From contig OX235264.1 of assembly GCA_944472135.2 (NCBI GenBank), positions 89,290,319-89,354,318 of the forward strand: a DNA stretch of 64,000 bases, read 5' to 3'. Below, piece after piece: positions 12,326-22,375 of the stretch. Position numbers and translations under genes: made by a program. This stretch comes from Trichobilharzia regenti (taxonomy: Eukaryota > Platyhelminthes > Trematoda > Strigeidida > Schistosomatidae). Below the pieces are notes generated by a model. The model searched no databases. It saw only the letters and a program-made list of their open reading frames with translations, and had not been told where the DNA came from. Each line of letters starts with the position of its first letter. The first letter of the stretch is position 1.

Positions 12326-12719
12326 CACTCCTCTTCAGCCCTGAACCTAGTGTTCTCCAATGGTGAGGATGTGGATCTCATACAACATCTACTTCAATTG
12401 GGACGAAGTGATCACGATGTGCTCACTTTTACATTCACAGCAGCAGTATCATAGGCCAAAACCCAATCTTGACCAAACGTTTGGAAAGCTGATATAAATG
12501 CGATCGTTTCAGCAGTCAATTCAGTGAACTGGTGCATCAACCCAGAGTTCGAAGTAGGAGTCACGTGGAACCAGTTTAAACCACCTGACGCCTAAGTAAC
12601 TGAGCTTTTCATCCCTTGGTCTGTCGTACATGAACTTTAGGGATAAGACATATAGTGGTGTCCCAAATATGACTATTGACAACGACAAAATCGAAGAATA
12701 TCAAGAATAAGCAGAAGTA

Positions 12720-13763
12720 ATGGGAGACTACTTCTCCCAAGCCTTTACACAGCAGTCGTCACCTCTGGCTGCATCAGAGGAATACAGGATAGACTACGTT
12801 GACGTTGACCAAGACATCGCTCTCAACTGCCTAAAGAAACCAGAAGCAGGGAAATCAGTAGGTCCCGATAATCTTCATCCAAGACTTCTCAAGGAGCTAT
12901 CAGCTCACATAGCCGGCCCATTGAACACGATCTTCAGGCTATCTTCCCTAAATGGAGTGTTTTCACATGACTGGAAAGACTCCATACCAACCCCCATTCA
13001 CAAATGAGGATCGAGACAAAGCTCTTCAAACTGCAGGCCTATAAGTTTCATCAGCACCTTCACCAAGACACTGGAAAGAATTATCAAGAAAAGTATCATG
13101 GCATATCCGGAAAACAACAACTTGTTATCCAGAGCACAGCATGGCTTCTGAGGAAACCTCTCATACCTATCAAATCTTCTGACTGAAAGACAAAGATCGG
13201 CCAGATCAAGAGTCAACATAAAAACCGTTGACGTCGTCTTCATAGACTTCACCAAAGCCTTCGATAATGTTCCTCACAAAAGACTGCTCACGAAGTTGGA
13301 AAGTCTTGGTATCAAAGGCAGCTTACTAAACTGGCTTAGGGAATTCCTCATAGATACGAGGCAGAGGGTTAGGATCAACTCAAATCTCTCCTCCTGGACA
13401 GCAGTGTGTGGTGGAGTGACGCAAGGCGTGGTACTCGGTTCTCTCGTATTTATTTTGTATATCAATGAGTTATGTCTGCTCACCGATTCTCCTATGGTCC
13501 TATATGCAGGTGATTTAAAAAATTGGAGAGGGCTGAAGGGCGACAGTGATACGCTTATGTTGTAAGAAGACCTCAACAAATTGTCAGAGTGGTCCATAGA
13601 ATGGAGGCTCCCAGTTGATATAGCGAAATGTGCAACCATGTGCATCGCAAGTAGCAGCTCCTACGAACTAGAGGGAATATCACTCCCATCAGTTCAGACT
13701 CATCTGGATTTAGGTGTCATAGTAAGTTACGATTTAAAAACTACAGCACACCGCCGCACGTAG
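12720..13763 (+). pseudogene. CR1-like reverse transcriptase fragments
   Basis: RT is spread over frames at 12720-13007, about 13200-13565 and 13581-13763. The finger motif SVGPDNLHPRLLKEL, motif A DFTKAFDNVPH and motif B GVTQGVVLGSLVF are clear. The catalytic aspartate pair is altered (YAGD) and followed by a stop. The downstream piece EWSIEWRLPVDIAKC matches the usual post-catalytic block of CR1 RT. Confidence 0.75.
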
Positions 13764-14757
13764 TTTCGGATCCTTATGGAGAAATCGCAGAGCCCTTACT
13801 AGAATCCCCAGAGATATGTTCACCTCCTTATATACATCTCTGGTGAGGTCAAGACTGGAAAAATGTATCCAGGCAGGCAGTCCTTGTCTCAAGGGGAACT
13901 CAAATATTCTAGAAAGGGTTCAAAGAAAGGCAACACGTATGATTTTCGACATGCCTAATTTATAATATGAGGAATGACTAGAGAGTTTAAATCTCTTCTC
14001 CTTGTCATACTGCAGGCAGAAAGGAGATTTAATTATAACGTTTAAACTTTTAAATAATGACAATAGACCTGCTCTATCTCCCTTCTCCTTCACGCCAAGT
14101 CGGAACACCTCAAAGGACATAGCTGGAGAGTCCAAAGGCCAAGGAAAAACCACATTGTTGTGGAGTTCTGGTTCTAGCTTTGAGTCATAAACTCTTGGAA
14201 CTGACTCCGAGAAGAAATAGTGTCTGCAATCTCAACTAATTCATTCAAGAAGGGATAGGACAAACATAGAAATTTACTAGGAAGGATTAGCATAGGCTCT
14301 AAGCCTCCGCAATCAACAAATCTGAATCAAATCTGACAATCAATTATTATAAAGGAATACTGACTTCACAACTAACTTCAAACAAATATCCAATATCGTT
14401 TCTACAAGCTAGTGTAAACCAATTTGATTTCTTTGTGCTCACTTCCTTGTTGTGAGTTGAAGGTTGCTGGTCTTCAGTAAACTACGTGGCTCGTCCTGCC
14501 ACTCGAGTATCGTAGCTTTGGCTGAATCCAGAAGGAGTGGTGCTGGGGTTAATTATGTGTTATCTATAGTATGCGGCATGTTAAGACCGTGTTTCTACCG
14601 TGAATGGAGTTTATCCTTTCACAAGTTAGTCCTCCTGTTTCGTCGAAAAAAGAGAAGAGTTGATGATAATGACGAATATAATTAGAGTATGTTATTCAGA
14701 CTAAAAGACAGAAAAAGAAATGAAGAAAATGGAAAACAGATAGCCATTGTAATTTGA

Positions 14758-14800
14758 AGTTTATATATATATATATATAATATATAATTATAATTGTAAT
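14758..14800. repeat. (TA)n microsatellite
   Basis: This is a run of alternating T and A followed by AT-only sequence, seen directly. Confidence 0.9.
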
Positions 14801-14915
14801 CATAATAAATGCAAGTATAGTAGTTGTAGTAGCCAAGAAAGTAAAACAAGAGAGAATGTGAAGAAGGAAAACGATGAGTTTAGATGTCTACCCATTAACA
14901 GTGTATGAGATTTTA

Positions 14916-16045
14916 AGGGGATAGGCCGTTTGTACTCAGTCCTTGTGTCGCCGCATGATTGTCCAGCATACCCTTAAAGCTGTCTACAGACAGGACCGTA
15001 GCTATGTCTGCTGGTAAGGAGTTTCAGGGACTGTGAACCCTCAGTGAAAAGAAATGGGAGCGCACTCGACTCTTTGCCCTCTGGTGATCTGTGCTTCCTG
15101 GATTGCCACGTGTAAGCCAAAATGTAGTTAACGGCAGAACACCTTTGTTTGGGTGATTCTGGTGAATTGTTACCCTATAGGCAGTAATCAGTTCCCCTTA
15201 AGCCGACGGTGACTAAGTACGAAGTGATCTGATTCTTTATTCATTTACGGTATGTTTTGTTTCGGAGACCCATAACTCCTCTAGTCACCTGTCTTTGAAA
15301 TCTTTCCACAAGGTTGGCATCTTTCCCAAGCAGTGGGGATTAAATGACATTATGCACTTCAAGGTGTGGTCTGCATTGCATGACCCTGGAAAGAGCTCGG
15401 GAGTGAGTGCACCTGACTGTCTATGTGCAACTTGTATGGCTATATATGTTCTCGCTACATCCCCTATGTAATTCACGCTTGTTTGCATTTTCTCTGTTAA
15501 AACTTGTTCTAAGTTACGTTCCAACGTTGTGCAGGACAAGCTTTCGTCGCAAAGGGTGCAACCTGCATTTTACAGCCTACAGGAACGCAATATCACTACT
15601 GTGCAACTCTTCAGGTTGAAAGTCATACCATTGGCCACCGCACAGTCTTCCAAAAGTTTTAAGTCTGACTTCAGCCTTTCTCAGTCTTCCTAACACCTCA
15701 GTGTTCTCCAAATCTCCACTTCACCAGCACAAAGAAGAGCCGGGCATCTTATACCGCATGGTAAGCCACTGACAAAACTCAAAAACATCACTGGCCCTAG
15801 AACAGAACACTGCGACACACCTGATCACCAGCTGTATCAGGATGATCAGACTCGATTGACCTTAGTGTAGAATTTCCTCTCAGCTAGGTTGTCCCTAAAC
15901 CACGACAAGGGCGGATGACCTACACCTGCTGACTTAATTCGTGTAGAAGGAGGTCATGGTGAACTGTGCCAAATGCATTCCCAGAGTCTAGGAAGACCAA
16001 ATGGATTGTAATATTCATATCCCAGCATGATGTAGGAACAGAGTC
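14916..16045 (-). mobile_element. Second CR1-like LINE relic, 3' part, minus strand
   Basis: Read on the minus strand from about 16045, broken frames give an RT sequence: a DSGNAFGTVHHDLL-like motif A region, then SVLGPVMFLSFVSGLP-like motif B, then LRKAEVRLKTFGRLCGG. The far end is much better preserved. Just before a TAA near 14916-14918 it reads SLPADIATVLSVDSFKGM and ATQGLSTNGLSP, a typical CR1-type C-terminus in schistosomes. One TGA replaces the expected tryptophan before NSLPAD. It is a separate insertion from the element at 10.8-14.3 kb, being of opposite strand and different sequence. Confidence 0.7.
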
Positions 16046-16370
16046 AACAGCATACCTCGAAATAATTTTGAATATATTCCAAATATTACACAACTCTTAA
16101 GTTCAACACAATATAATTACAAAGGACCACCGATAACATAAGCGTAATCAGAAAAATATAACAAAAAATCGCCCAATAAAAAATTAATTTTCTTCCTTAG
16201 TAAAACAAAAGTTTCAATAATGTTGTGATTTCACAAATGAGTAATAAGATGATTTCTAGAAGATGATCGTTGTTTAGGCTCACCTTCTTTCAGCTTCAAA
16301 AATATAACGACGGATTTTTTCAATGTAGATGTTTTCGTGAGCCAACCAATATATATTTCTTGTCTCAAAA
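16046..16370. other. Stretch between two LINE relics, unassigned
   Basis: AT-rich, with no recognised feature. On the minus strand it is directly joined to the RT frame of RTE copy 2 at about 16371, where that copy stops matching copy 1. Confidence 0.5.
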
Positions 16371-17118
16371 AATCCAGTCCACCACAATTAGGAATATCAT
16401 TGGTGATAGTAAGCACCCTTGTCCGACTCCTGTGTTTACTCCAAACGCCTCGCTGAGTCTTCCGTTGTGGATCACTTGACATGTGCCGTTGTCGTACAGC
16501 TGTTGAATAAGGTTGATGAATATTTGGGGTACGCCATAGTACTCGAGTAATTTCCAAATTACTTCACGATCAACGCTGTCGAAGGCCTTCTCAAAGTCTA
16601 TAAAGTTGAGGTAGAGGTTTGATTGCCATTCCATGCTTTGTTCTGTGATGATGATGCGTAGAGTTGCAATTTGGTCAGTACATGATTTGCCTTTCCTGAA
16701 TCCAGCTTGTTCTGGTCGGAGTTCTGTCTCCAGTGCGTCCTTTAATCTCTCCAGGATGATGCGACTCAGGATTTTACTTGGCGTCGATAGGAGCATGATT
16801 CCTCGCCAGTTCTTGCAGAGTGAGGCGTAAGTCGCCCTTCTTTGGTAGTTTCACGAGGTAACCTTTCCTCCAGTCAGTAGGCACCTTTCCCTCCTTCCAG
16901 ACCTTTTGCAATAATGGAGTCAGCATGTCTGCTGTCGTCTCTGGGTCTGCTTTCAGTGCTTCAGGGGGTATTCCATCTGGTCCGGCTGTTTTTCCAGCTT
17001 TCAGAAGTTTGATTGCATTCAAGACTTCAGCTCTCGTTGGAGGATTGGTGTCAACTTGCAGTTGTGTGTGCGCTGTTGTTGGTATTTCTGGACGGGTTGC
17101 AGGTGATGGTCGGTTCAA
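16365..17118 (-). pseudogene. RTE copy 2 RT fragments
   Basis: Two overlapping frames (16774-17118 and 16365-16796) encode the RT finger (AGKTAGPDGIPPEALK) and palm (DFEKAFDSVDRE, TGVGQGCLLSPM). They are out of frame with each other by the same +1 shift as in copy 1. Motif B has GVGQGC where copy 1 has GVRQGC. The sequence leaves the family directly after VVDWIF. Confidence 0.85.
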
Positions 17119-18735
17119 GAGTCCTTTGAAGTGATCCGCCCATTGTTTAATCTGTTTTTCTTCCTTGGTAATGGGCTTCCCTTGGCTGTCTTTTATAGGT
17201 TTCGCTTGTGTTGATCTCTTCCCGGATAGAGATTTGGTTATCTGATATAGTGTCCTCAGGTCCCTTTTGCCTGCTGCCTTTTCAGCTTCAGTGGCAGGTT
17301 GTCGTAGAATCGTCTTTTGTCCTTCCTAGCACTTTTCTTCACTTCTTTGTCCAGTGCTTTGTAAGTTGAGCTCAGCGTCTCCTTCTCCTGTCCGTCCTTG
17401 CATTGAATCATTTTCTCTTTCACCATTCTCCTCTCTTCTATTAATTTCCAAGTGTCCGTTGAGAGCCATTCCTTGTCTTGTCTCTTCTTTCTTCCTAGAA
17501 CCGTTGAACACGTTTCGTTGAGAATCGCCTTCAGAGACTTCCAATGTTCTTCCACGCATGATTCTTCAGTGATGTCGCGTAGTGTTTCCTGCTTTGCTCT
17601 GACAGTTGCAGTGAAAGTGTCTTTTGTGGTTGTGTCCTTCAGTAATTGAGTGTTGAACTTGCATTGTGGCCTATCCCCAGCTATCCTCGAGGCTTTTAGT
17701 TTCACCTTGAAAGTCCCTTCTACTAGATAGTGGTCTGAACCCACATCTGCTCCTCTCCTTGACCTTGTGTCCAGTAGGCTCCGTCTCCACTTTCTTGAAA
17801 TTGAGATGAAGTCTATTTGGTTCTTGGTGTTTCCATCTGGTGAAATCCATGTCGTCTTGTGTATATCCTTGTGTTTGAACACACTACCACCAATCACCAA
17901 ATCATTGAAGGCGCAGAAGTCTGAGAAGAGTTCACCATTGTCGTTCATTTCACCGAGGGCCTCACGACCCATGGTGAGTTCTCTTCCTGTGTTGTCTCCT
18001 CCCAGCTTCGCATTCATGTCGCCCATCAGGATTTTGATATCGCCATTTGGGACGTTGTCCATTACCGTTTGTAGTTGTCTGTAGAACGCCTCCTTCTTCT
18101 CTTGTTCTGAGACGTTTGTAGGCGCATAACATTGAATGACTGTAACTTTCCTTCCTTTTGAGTTGAACCTGGCTGTCATTATCCTGGAGGAGATTGGTTC
18201 CCACTGCATGAGAGCTTTGGCTGCTGTTGGTGACATCATGATGGCCACTCCCTCGGTGTGCTCATGGTTGTCCTCTGGGTGGCCGGAATAGATTACTGTC
18301 TCTCCAGTTGGTAGTTGGCACCTTCCAGTTCCGTTCCATCTGCTCTCGCAGATTCCCAACACTTCTATTCTGTACCTTCTCATTTCAGCGGCTATCTGGG
18401 CAGCCTTTCCAGTTTCGTACATTGTACGAACATTCCAGGTACCCATCCTTACTTTTGCTTTCATCGAAAGAAGGCACATCGGCTGACTGGCTTCCCGAAG
18501 GCTTTCACCAGCCTGCGTCATTTCACTTCCCCGATTCCAGCGAAAAGTAAGGCTATTGCTTATGATTTTAGAATTTTTAATATATTTATTTGTTGAAGTT
18601 TCTGTAGCGATTTGGTTGTTTTACAGGGGTGGAGTTGCTAGCACCACGCCCCAACCCTCCCTCTTTACCCGGGCTTGGGACCGGCGAGAAAACTAGTAAG
18701 CTAGTAGCCTAGCAAGCTAGTATCTGGCGAGGTTA
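16371..18735 (-). mobile_element. RTE-clade (SR2-like) LINE, copy 2, 3'-truncated
   Basis: On the minus strand this copy matches 3420-5775 of copy 1 almost base for base, from the same 5' terminus (leader at 18735) to VVDWIF in the RT palm. A handful of substitutions and one base deletion separate them over about 2.35 kb. It has an intact endonuclease frame of 421 codons, ended by a one-base loss near 17297 (CTGCCACTG versus CTGGCCACTG). It shares the RT frameshift of copy 1. Everything after the palm is absent. Loss of the 3' end with a complete 5' end is the reverse of the usual LINE truncation. Confidence 0.9.
17256..18521 (-). pseudogene. RTE copy 2 endonuclease and linker ORF
   Basis: 421 codons starting MTQAGESLRE. 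It covers the complete APE endonuclease (GTWNVRTM, ICESRWNG, GDMNAKLGG, SDHYLVEG) and the basic linker. Unlike copy 1 it reads through NTQ because TTA is intact. It ends in the out-of-frame tail KRQQAKGT caused by a single-base deletion. The domain itself looks intact, but the element lacks a usable RT. Confidence 0.85.
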
Positions 18736-19737
18736 AATGCGTTACAACAAATATTACTCACCCCACACGTTTATCATTTTGCTGCTCGCTTTCCTAATTA
18801 CCCAGATTCTGGCCACGTATTAATATGGACAATGTCAGACAACTGTCACTGCCAGTGTATAATAAAAAGACAGATCTTTCATTCAGTGTATTGTATACGG
18901 TCTTCCTGCTTATATATTATTAGTGTTTTGATTTCCATAAAGATACCTTAATTTATCATTTTCCTTTTCTCATAACTTATAACTTCAATGAGGCTTCTCT
19001 TCTGAATGGAAATACCGATATGGCTATTCTGAATACCATTGTCTTAAGATATGACGGCGTATCCGTTGAATATACTCCATCATTTATATCAGGTCAATAT
19101 CTGAGGCACCCGCTCAACCTAGATTACACCTTCAACAAATCGCTGTTTTTAATAACTCTCACTTAAAATTGGCTATTCAACTCTTCCAAACAGTCGGAAT
19201 TTAATGTTTAGCTGTGTGAGTTGATATCATAATTTTTATCGTCTTACAGTTGCATCATATCTTCACCTCACGTTGACATTTCATTTTGTTGACTGAGAGT
19301 TGTTGTAGCAGTGTCTGGCAGTGAACGAGGTTCCTGAAAAGTATCTTACACTAATCAGGGAATCTTACTGGTGCTCATATTGCTGTGTAATCGATTACAG
19401 ACACTAGTCATCAGAAGTGGTGACCACCGTTCCTGTCCCTCAGTGATGGCTATCGCCCCCATTCACTTTCAACTTTGTCATAGATTTATTATTGGATGTA
19501 ATAGTAGTCGAATCGTGCGTAAGGAACTGACTTGTTGCCAGGGGGCAGTCATGTCAATTTTGAATACACAGGCAGTACTGTCCTGATGGATGAGGATGCT
19601 GACAAAATGCAGTTTTCTGAGCAGCTCCAGCAGAAACTTTTAAGTATTCGGCACACGATTTTCATCTGTCAAATAAAAGATTAGGCTGTGTAACGGGTTG
19701 CGCTGATTCACCGTTTAAAGATAGGGAATGAACTCGT
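18736..19737. other. Intergenic stretch
   Basis: No gene or repeat recognised; AT-rich, with only short unsupported frames. Confidence 0.5.
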
Positions 19738-19925
19738 AGAGCGTCGGTGGCACAGTGGTTAGGACTCTCGCCGACCATGCACATGCTCCGAGGTTCGATC
19801 CCCTGCCGGCGCACATCTGACATCCATGATTGGCCTGCGAAATTTGGGCTACCGACATCCATGCTGAAAATTCCATACTTGTACCAAAAGTACAGTGTGA
19901 AATCAAGCTGTAATCAAAAATAAAT
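19738..19925 (+). mobile_element. tRNA-derived SINE (family A)
   Basis: The head GCGTCGGTGGCACAGTGG is followed by TTAGGACTCTCGCC and a pol III B box GAGGTTCGATCCCC, so it is tRNA-like. The body ACATCCATGATTGGCC..TTTGGGCTACC..CCATACTTGTACC ends in an A-rich tail. The same unit occurs on the minus strand at 53284-53478 inside a gypsy gag gene. Mobilisation would depend on a LINE reverse transcriptase in trans. Confidence 0.8.
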
Positions 19926-19959
19926 AAACAACCAATTCAAGTTGTACCAGCCATAATCA

Positions 19960-20510
19960 ACTGATTACTAAAGAAATCTCACCTCAGATACTAGAGGCTT
20001 GTGCAGCATTTGCCAGCCTACGTCATCTCTGGAAAAGACATGACATTCTGCTATTGATCAAAAGACGTGTGTACTGTTCAACAGTCCTCCGTTATGGCTA
20101 CAAGACACGGCCATCGAAATTTGAAGACATGTGAATTCTGGCCATATTTTATCGAAGGCGGCCGAATTCTGTCTCCCGGGCTCTGTGGTATAAAATACTG
20201 AGTAATATTGAGGTTAGGCATACAGTGTTAGGCAAGGAGGGTATCTCAATCGATAAGGTTTTGAATCTACATCGACTGAGATGACTAGGGCACTTTTGGG
20301 GTATTCAGAGCTATCTCCTTCCCCTTTGAGCAATCTAAGATGGCTCAGGTTAGAAAAAGTCTAGGCGTCAGACAAAGATGTAGCATTAGTCCATGAAGTC
20401 TTTGAGCCAGGGATGTGTGAGCCACCTGATTAAAGTCCTCAAGAATCTAAACTCTAATGGCTTCAGACGGCTAGTGACATGACTCAAACCGTAATAAATA
20501 GTTCATAGGC
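19960..20510 (+). mobile_element. Non-LTR retrotransposon 3' relic
   Basis: Broken frames give a C-terminal LINE domain: RHLWRRHDILLSIKRRVYCS, then VLRYGYKT, a RALWYKILSNIEV block, and VLNLHRLR followed by LGHF, then RQTKM and SMKSLSQG. This LHRLRWLGH-type block is typical of RTE/CR1-like LINE C-termini in flukes. Stops are frequent and no upstream RT is present. Confidence 0.55.
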
Positions 20511-20759
20511 ACTCGCTTTAGGGGATTAATCCAGTTCTCTCAGTCTGCATGTACTTTTAAGGTGCTGGTCAAACTACTGACTTACTACATTGTACCAGCC
20601 TAACTAAACGTTGTATGCCTAAGTACCTAAACAAAAGACACACCTTACGAATCAAAGAAGCCTAGTTATTATGTAACATACTTTCTGTACATTGTATCTG
20701 AATGGGGCGAATTGTTACGTCTCTATAGGGGAAAGATATTAGAACTTTTCTTATTGGTA
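20511..20759. other. Unassigned sequence
   Basis: Nothing recognised. Confidence 0.4.
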
Positions 20760-21230
20760 CGGAGGAGCTACGAACTTAGAATCTGTGCACCTCAGTAGAA
20801 CGGGGAAAGAGCGATAAACGGAGTCCGAGGCTGGCCACATACGCACTCATTCAACAAGACTTAAAACTACAAGAGATGAAGGAGATGACGTTTGAGCGGA
20901 CTGCAATACATACCAAAAAAGCTTCATATCCTTCAAATCCTAAAATTGTTCTGTGTAGACAGACGGCAAATCAGAACGCCAAATTGTTCGTCCAGAGTAC
21001 GGAATACATCTCGCGGTCGAGGATAACCGTCGGACTAGCAAGTGATCGTGCACAAACTAACGTAATATGACATGGTAACAAAATGGTGTAGATGACTGAC
21101 AGTGAACCTTCTTGACAACTAACAGACTAGGACAATAAGGGTTAGTATCCAGTTTTGAGTGATAACTGCTGTAGGCTTATAATTTTGGAGAGTCACATGC
21201 CGCTACTCACCACAAGCAGCAGCAGGTGGG
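20760..21230 (+). repeat. Unclassified degenerate repeat, first unit
   Basis: This unit resembles 21480-21860 in the same orientation. Shared blocks are ACTAGCAAGTGATCGTGCAC versus ACTAGCTAGGAATCGTGCAC, then GTGTAGATGACTGAC versus GTGGATGCTTGACTG, a CAGTTTTGAGTGATAACTG versus ATGTTCAGTGATGAATGT segment, and AATTTTGG versus ATTTTGG. No protein or RNA identity is visible. Confidence 0.4.
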
Positions 21231-21479
21231 CCGGGCACGCATTTACTATGTATCAAGTTGGCTGAGCTGGACCTATTATTCTTAGCCCTAGTTTTATTTT
21301 AGTCACATTGAAGGTGCACTGAACACTTATTATCTCTCTAGTTCATTCCCTTCCATTGTAGTTTCTTAGAGTTCTTTCCATAACTTTTGTGTGTTATATG
21401 TCGTGTCGCAGTTTGAACTGCTATACTTTTATGGAACGTTCTACATTGAAAACTCAGTCAGTAACTTTTCCTCACTTGA

Positions 21480-21860
21480 GAATAACGGTGGTTATAAGAG
21501 GCTGAGGATGTTGCCATTAACAAATAGTACGAAATATACTAACGCAAGATCCGATACCAACAACTTCTATGGTAGGCCAAAGGCAAAGCAAAACACCAGA
21601 ATTCATCATCCAAATTACGAATTATATTTCGGGACCAAAACGTTGTTTGAGTCTGACTGCTTAACTAGCTAGGAATCGTGCACGAACGAACGAATAAACA
21701 TAACACGACTGGACGCCAAATGACGTGGATGCTTGACTGCAAGCCCTCCTCTGAACAAGTCAACTTAAACAGTAAAGGTCAGCATCCGATGTTCAGTGAT
21801 GAATGTTGTGGCTAATTATTTTGGTGAATTATCAACTGCTACAGAAGCATTATTTCAAAA
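21480..21860 (+). repeat. Unclassified degenerate repeat, second unit
   Basis: Second unit of the pair beginning at 20760, in direct orientation and spaced by about 700 bases. The spacing and divergence would fit two old copies of one non-coding element or a decayed LTR pair; I cannot decide which. Confidence 0.4.
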
Positions 21861-21884
21861 GTAGATGAAATGGATGTGGATGTC

Positions 21885-22375
21885 AAAATCATAATCTGAA
21901 AGCAAGACAAACCTTCATCACTTTCTACTCAGTTTTGAAATGTGCTGACTCAGCATAAACAACAAAACTGAGGTTTTCAACACAAATGTTACGTAAGTCT
22001 TTCTATATGGGTCAGAAACTTGCAGTGCGTGTCATGAAAAGCATTTCCAATAGTCCACAGTAGACCTTTATCAACAGTTGCCTTCGCTGACTCCACGCTG
22101 AAAATCAGATGGCTGGCTAGAAAGAATCAGCTACAATAAGTTCTGGGAAAGGAACAATCGAGAGCCTATTGTTCACAAAATATACTGAAGAAAATGGAGA
22201 CTGATCAGATGCACACTGAAGGGATCGTTCGGTTACACCACTTGCCATGCCCCTGAGTGGGACCCAAATGATAAACAACGGGTTCGGTGTCCAAGGATGA
22301 CATGGAGATCGTGTGAAGAGGAGATGAGACTATGGTCAGTCATGCGGAACCCAAGGGAATAATAATACTAACCGA
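21885..22375 (+). mobile_element. RTE-clade LINE 3' relic
   Basis: Broken frames and nucleotide similarity to 6170-6665 of RTE copy 1: AACACAAATGTTACG, TATGGGTCAGAAACTTG, CTTTATCAACAGTTGCCTTC, ATCGTGTGAAGAGGAG, ending GCGGAACCCAAGGGAATAAT. It is a short 5'-truncated insertion, clearly older than copy 1. Confidence 0.75.

Larger units (their letters stand above)
10815..14330 (+). mobile_element. CR1/SR1-like LINE, near full-length but degenerate
   Basis: The order is ORF1-like protein, APE endonuclease and reverse transcriptase, as in CR1-clade elements. The endonuclease region shows RYTNAHSLMNKRTEL and GDFNTPTADW. The RT region shows PEAGKSVGPDNLHPRLLKEL, IDFTKAFDNVPHKRLL (motif A) and GGVTQGVVLGSLVFILYINE (motif B). 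The expected FADD box reads YAGD near 13504-13515. Stops and frameshifts recur throughout, so the copy is inactive. The 3' end is not sharply defined. Confidence 0.8.
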
